Shown here piece after piece: positions 6,311-7,050 of a DNA stretch of 7,050 nucleotides. This DNA comes from Chloroflexota bacterium. Its GTDB lineage: Bacteria; Chloroflexota; Limnocylindria; Limnocylindrales; CSP1-4. Each line of letters begins with the position of its first letter. Within the stretch, counting starts at the first letter, position 1. The stretch is from assembly GCA_017882025.1 (NCBI GenBank), contig JADGQG010000104.1, positions 1-7,050 on the forward strand, written 5' to 3'. A program made the translations under genes and the position numbers. The notes under the pieces were generated by a model. It was not told the DNA's origin, did no database searches, and worked only from the letters and a program-made list of their open reading frames with translations.

Positions 6311-6441
6311 GGTCGGCGCCCCCGAGTTCGTCACGCCGCGACTGTACACGGGCCCGGCCGGGCGCGGCCGTCAGGCCCGCGGTGACGCGCCGCCTCCGCG
6401 GCCCACGTCGATTGCGGCGGGGACGGAAATCGCGGCGCGGC
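6311..6441 (-). other. Gap between the E3 and E1 alpha genes
   Basis: The 131 bases hold no gene. On the minus strand there is a 5-bp hairpin GCCGC-GGAG-GCGGC soon after the E3 stop, and a perfect 12-bp palindrome GCCCGGCCGGGC at 6352-6363. No T-run follows either, so there is no standard terminator. TGTACA at 6343-6348 is the only A/T-containing island; TACAGT there looks like a -10 box, but no -35 element sits at a suitable distance. Read-through from the E3 gene is the simplest reading. Confidence 0.4.
6352..6363. repeat. 12-bp perfect palindrome GCCCGGCCGGGC
   Basis: The sequence equals its own reverse complement across all 12 bases. It lies 42 bases upstream of the E1 alpha ATG, where an operator or a cruciform-type structure could sit. 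Because the DNA is extremely G+C rich, a chance origin is quite possible. Confidence 0.35.
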
Positions 6442-7050
6442 TCAGAAGTTGATGGCTCGCCCGTCCACGGCCATGGCCGCTTCGCCCAGGATCTCCGAGA
6501 GCGTGGGATGCGGGTGCGTCGCCGCGCCGATCTCCCACGGCTGCGCCTGGAGATAGCCGGCCAGGGATGCCTCGGCGATGAGGTCCGTCGCGTGCGGACC
6601 AATGAGATGGACGCCCAGCGTGTCGCCGGTCTCCGCGTGGCCGATCACCTTGGCGAAGCCCTCGTAGTCGCCGCCGATCACGGCTTTGGCGATCGCCTGG
6701 AATGGCACCCGTCCCACCTTCACGGGCAGACCGCGCTTCTCGCACTCCTGCTCGGTCAGGCCGACGGACCCGCTCTCCGGGCGGCAGTAGGTGGCTCGCG
6801 GCTGCGCCACGTAGTCCATGGCGTGGACATCCGGGTCGCCGGCGATCGTGTGCACCGCGGTCAGCCCCTCGTGCGCCGCGGTGTGAGCCAGCCAGAGCCC
6901 GCCGACGATGTCGCCGATCGCCCAGACGTGCGGCTCGGCGGTGCGCATGTGGCCGTCGACCACGATGATCCCGCGATCGGTCGCCACTCGCGTCGTCTCG
7001 AGCCCCAGGTCCTCGATGTTGGCCGCGCGTCCGGCGGCCACCAGCAGGAC
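6442..7050 (-). CDS. lpdA: Dihydrolipoamide dehydrogenase (E3), C-terminal part, cut by window edge
   Basis: E3 reoxidises the dihydrolipoyl arm of E2 with FAD and NAD+. Only the last 202 codons are visible, out of about 460 in the family; the N-terminal FAD domain with the redox CxxxxC is off the right edge. The visible part begins near the end of the NAD domain (LLVAAGRAANIEDLGLE, 2-18 of the visible part). AIGDIVGG (44-51), the second FAD-contact motif, comes next, then LAHTAAHEG (54-62). The dimerisation domain follows, with PESGSVGLTE (91-100), GVHLIGPHATDLIAEA (146-161) and the active-site pair in HPHPTLSE (His181, Glu186). It ends in the usual VDGRAINF. These features separate it from mercuric or glutathione reductases. 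The gene precedes E1 alpha in the same direction, 131 bases away, which makes it the dedicated E3 of the complex. An internal GTG at 7041 is not the start, because the homology continues upstream to the window edge. Confidence 0.95.
   Translation of the reverse strand, partial: VLLVAAGRAANIEDLGLETTRVATDRGIIVVDGHMRTAEPHVWAIGDIVGGLWLAHTAAHEGLTAVHTIAGDPDVHAMDYVAQPRATYCRPESGSVGLTEQECEKRGLPVKVGRVPFQAIAKAVIGGDYEGFAKVIGHAETGDTLGVHLIGPHATDLIAEASLAGYLQAQPWEIGAATHPHPTLSEILGEAAMAVDGRAINF

Noticed and set aside
6341..6374. A possible promoter upstream of E1 alpha (CTGACG at 6369-6374 and TACAGT at 6341-6346, read on the minus strand)
   Set aside because: The spacing is 22 bases, too long for a housekeeping promoter, and the -35 match is poor.
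4290..6602. A 770-codon minus-strand frame that would fuse an upstream region to E1 beta
   Set aside because: Only the last 327 residues resemble a protein family. The upstream part is the wrong frame of E1 alpha and of the E3 end. E1 beta has its own ATG with a Shine-Dalgarno at 5273.
1..7050. tRNA, rRNA, CRISPR array, insertion sequence or phage genes
   Set aside because: I saw no clover-leaf motifs, no regularly spaced repeats, no transposase or integrase motifs, and no terminal inverted repeats. Composition looks uniform across the window.

Overview
The window is one strand-coherent stretch of a very G+C-rich bacterial chromosome (about 70 % G+C by eye). Every supported gene is on the minus strand, so the biological order runs from the right edge to the left. 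The genes are: the end of a dihydrolipoamide dehydrogenase gene (E3, 6442-7050); E1 alpha (5273-6310) and E1 beta (4290-5273) of a 2-oxoacid dehydrogenase; the lipoylated E2 acyltransferase (2702-4093); a small unrecognised single-span membrane protein (2070-2693); lipoyl synthase LipA (959-2026); and the start of an adenosine-deaminase-family protein (1-941), cut by the left edge.

The core is a complete lipoate-dependent 2-oxoacid dehydrogenase complex together with the radical-SAM enzyme that builds the lipoyl cofactor on its E2. E1 alpha, E1 beta and E2 all carry motifs typical of the branched-chain (Bkd) type rather than the classical pyruvate type. E1 has GEGASNQGD and HSSDD motifs, and E2 has TFTVDNTGWFGS and KRPVV. 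The most likely job is oxidative decarboxylation of branched-chain 2-oxoacids (from Val, Leu and Ile) to acyl-CoA. Pyruvate cannot be excluded, since related complexes take several substrates.

The genes are tightly coupled at several points. E1 alpha and E1 beta overlap as TGATG. The E2 stop codon lies inside the Shine-Dalgarno sequence of the next gene. LipA and the deaminase-like gene are 17 bases apart. Two larger gaps remain, 131 bases before E1 alpha and 196 bases before E2. Neither shows a convincing promoter or intrinsic terminator.

The organism cannot be fixed from this window. High G+C, GTG starts, Gram-positive-like Bkd proteins and a long LipA would fit a high-G+C lineage such as Chloroflexota or Actinomycetota; this is a guess. 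I see no mobile element, CRISPR array, tRNA or rRNA. The region is mostly ordinary metabolism. The parts most worth a second look are the deaminase-like protein, which keeps the metal and catalytic residues but has glycine at two substrate-contact aspartates, and the unknown membrane protein between E2 and LipA.
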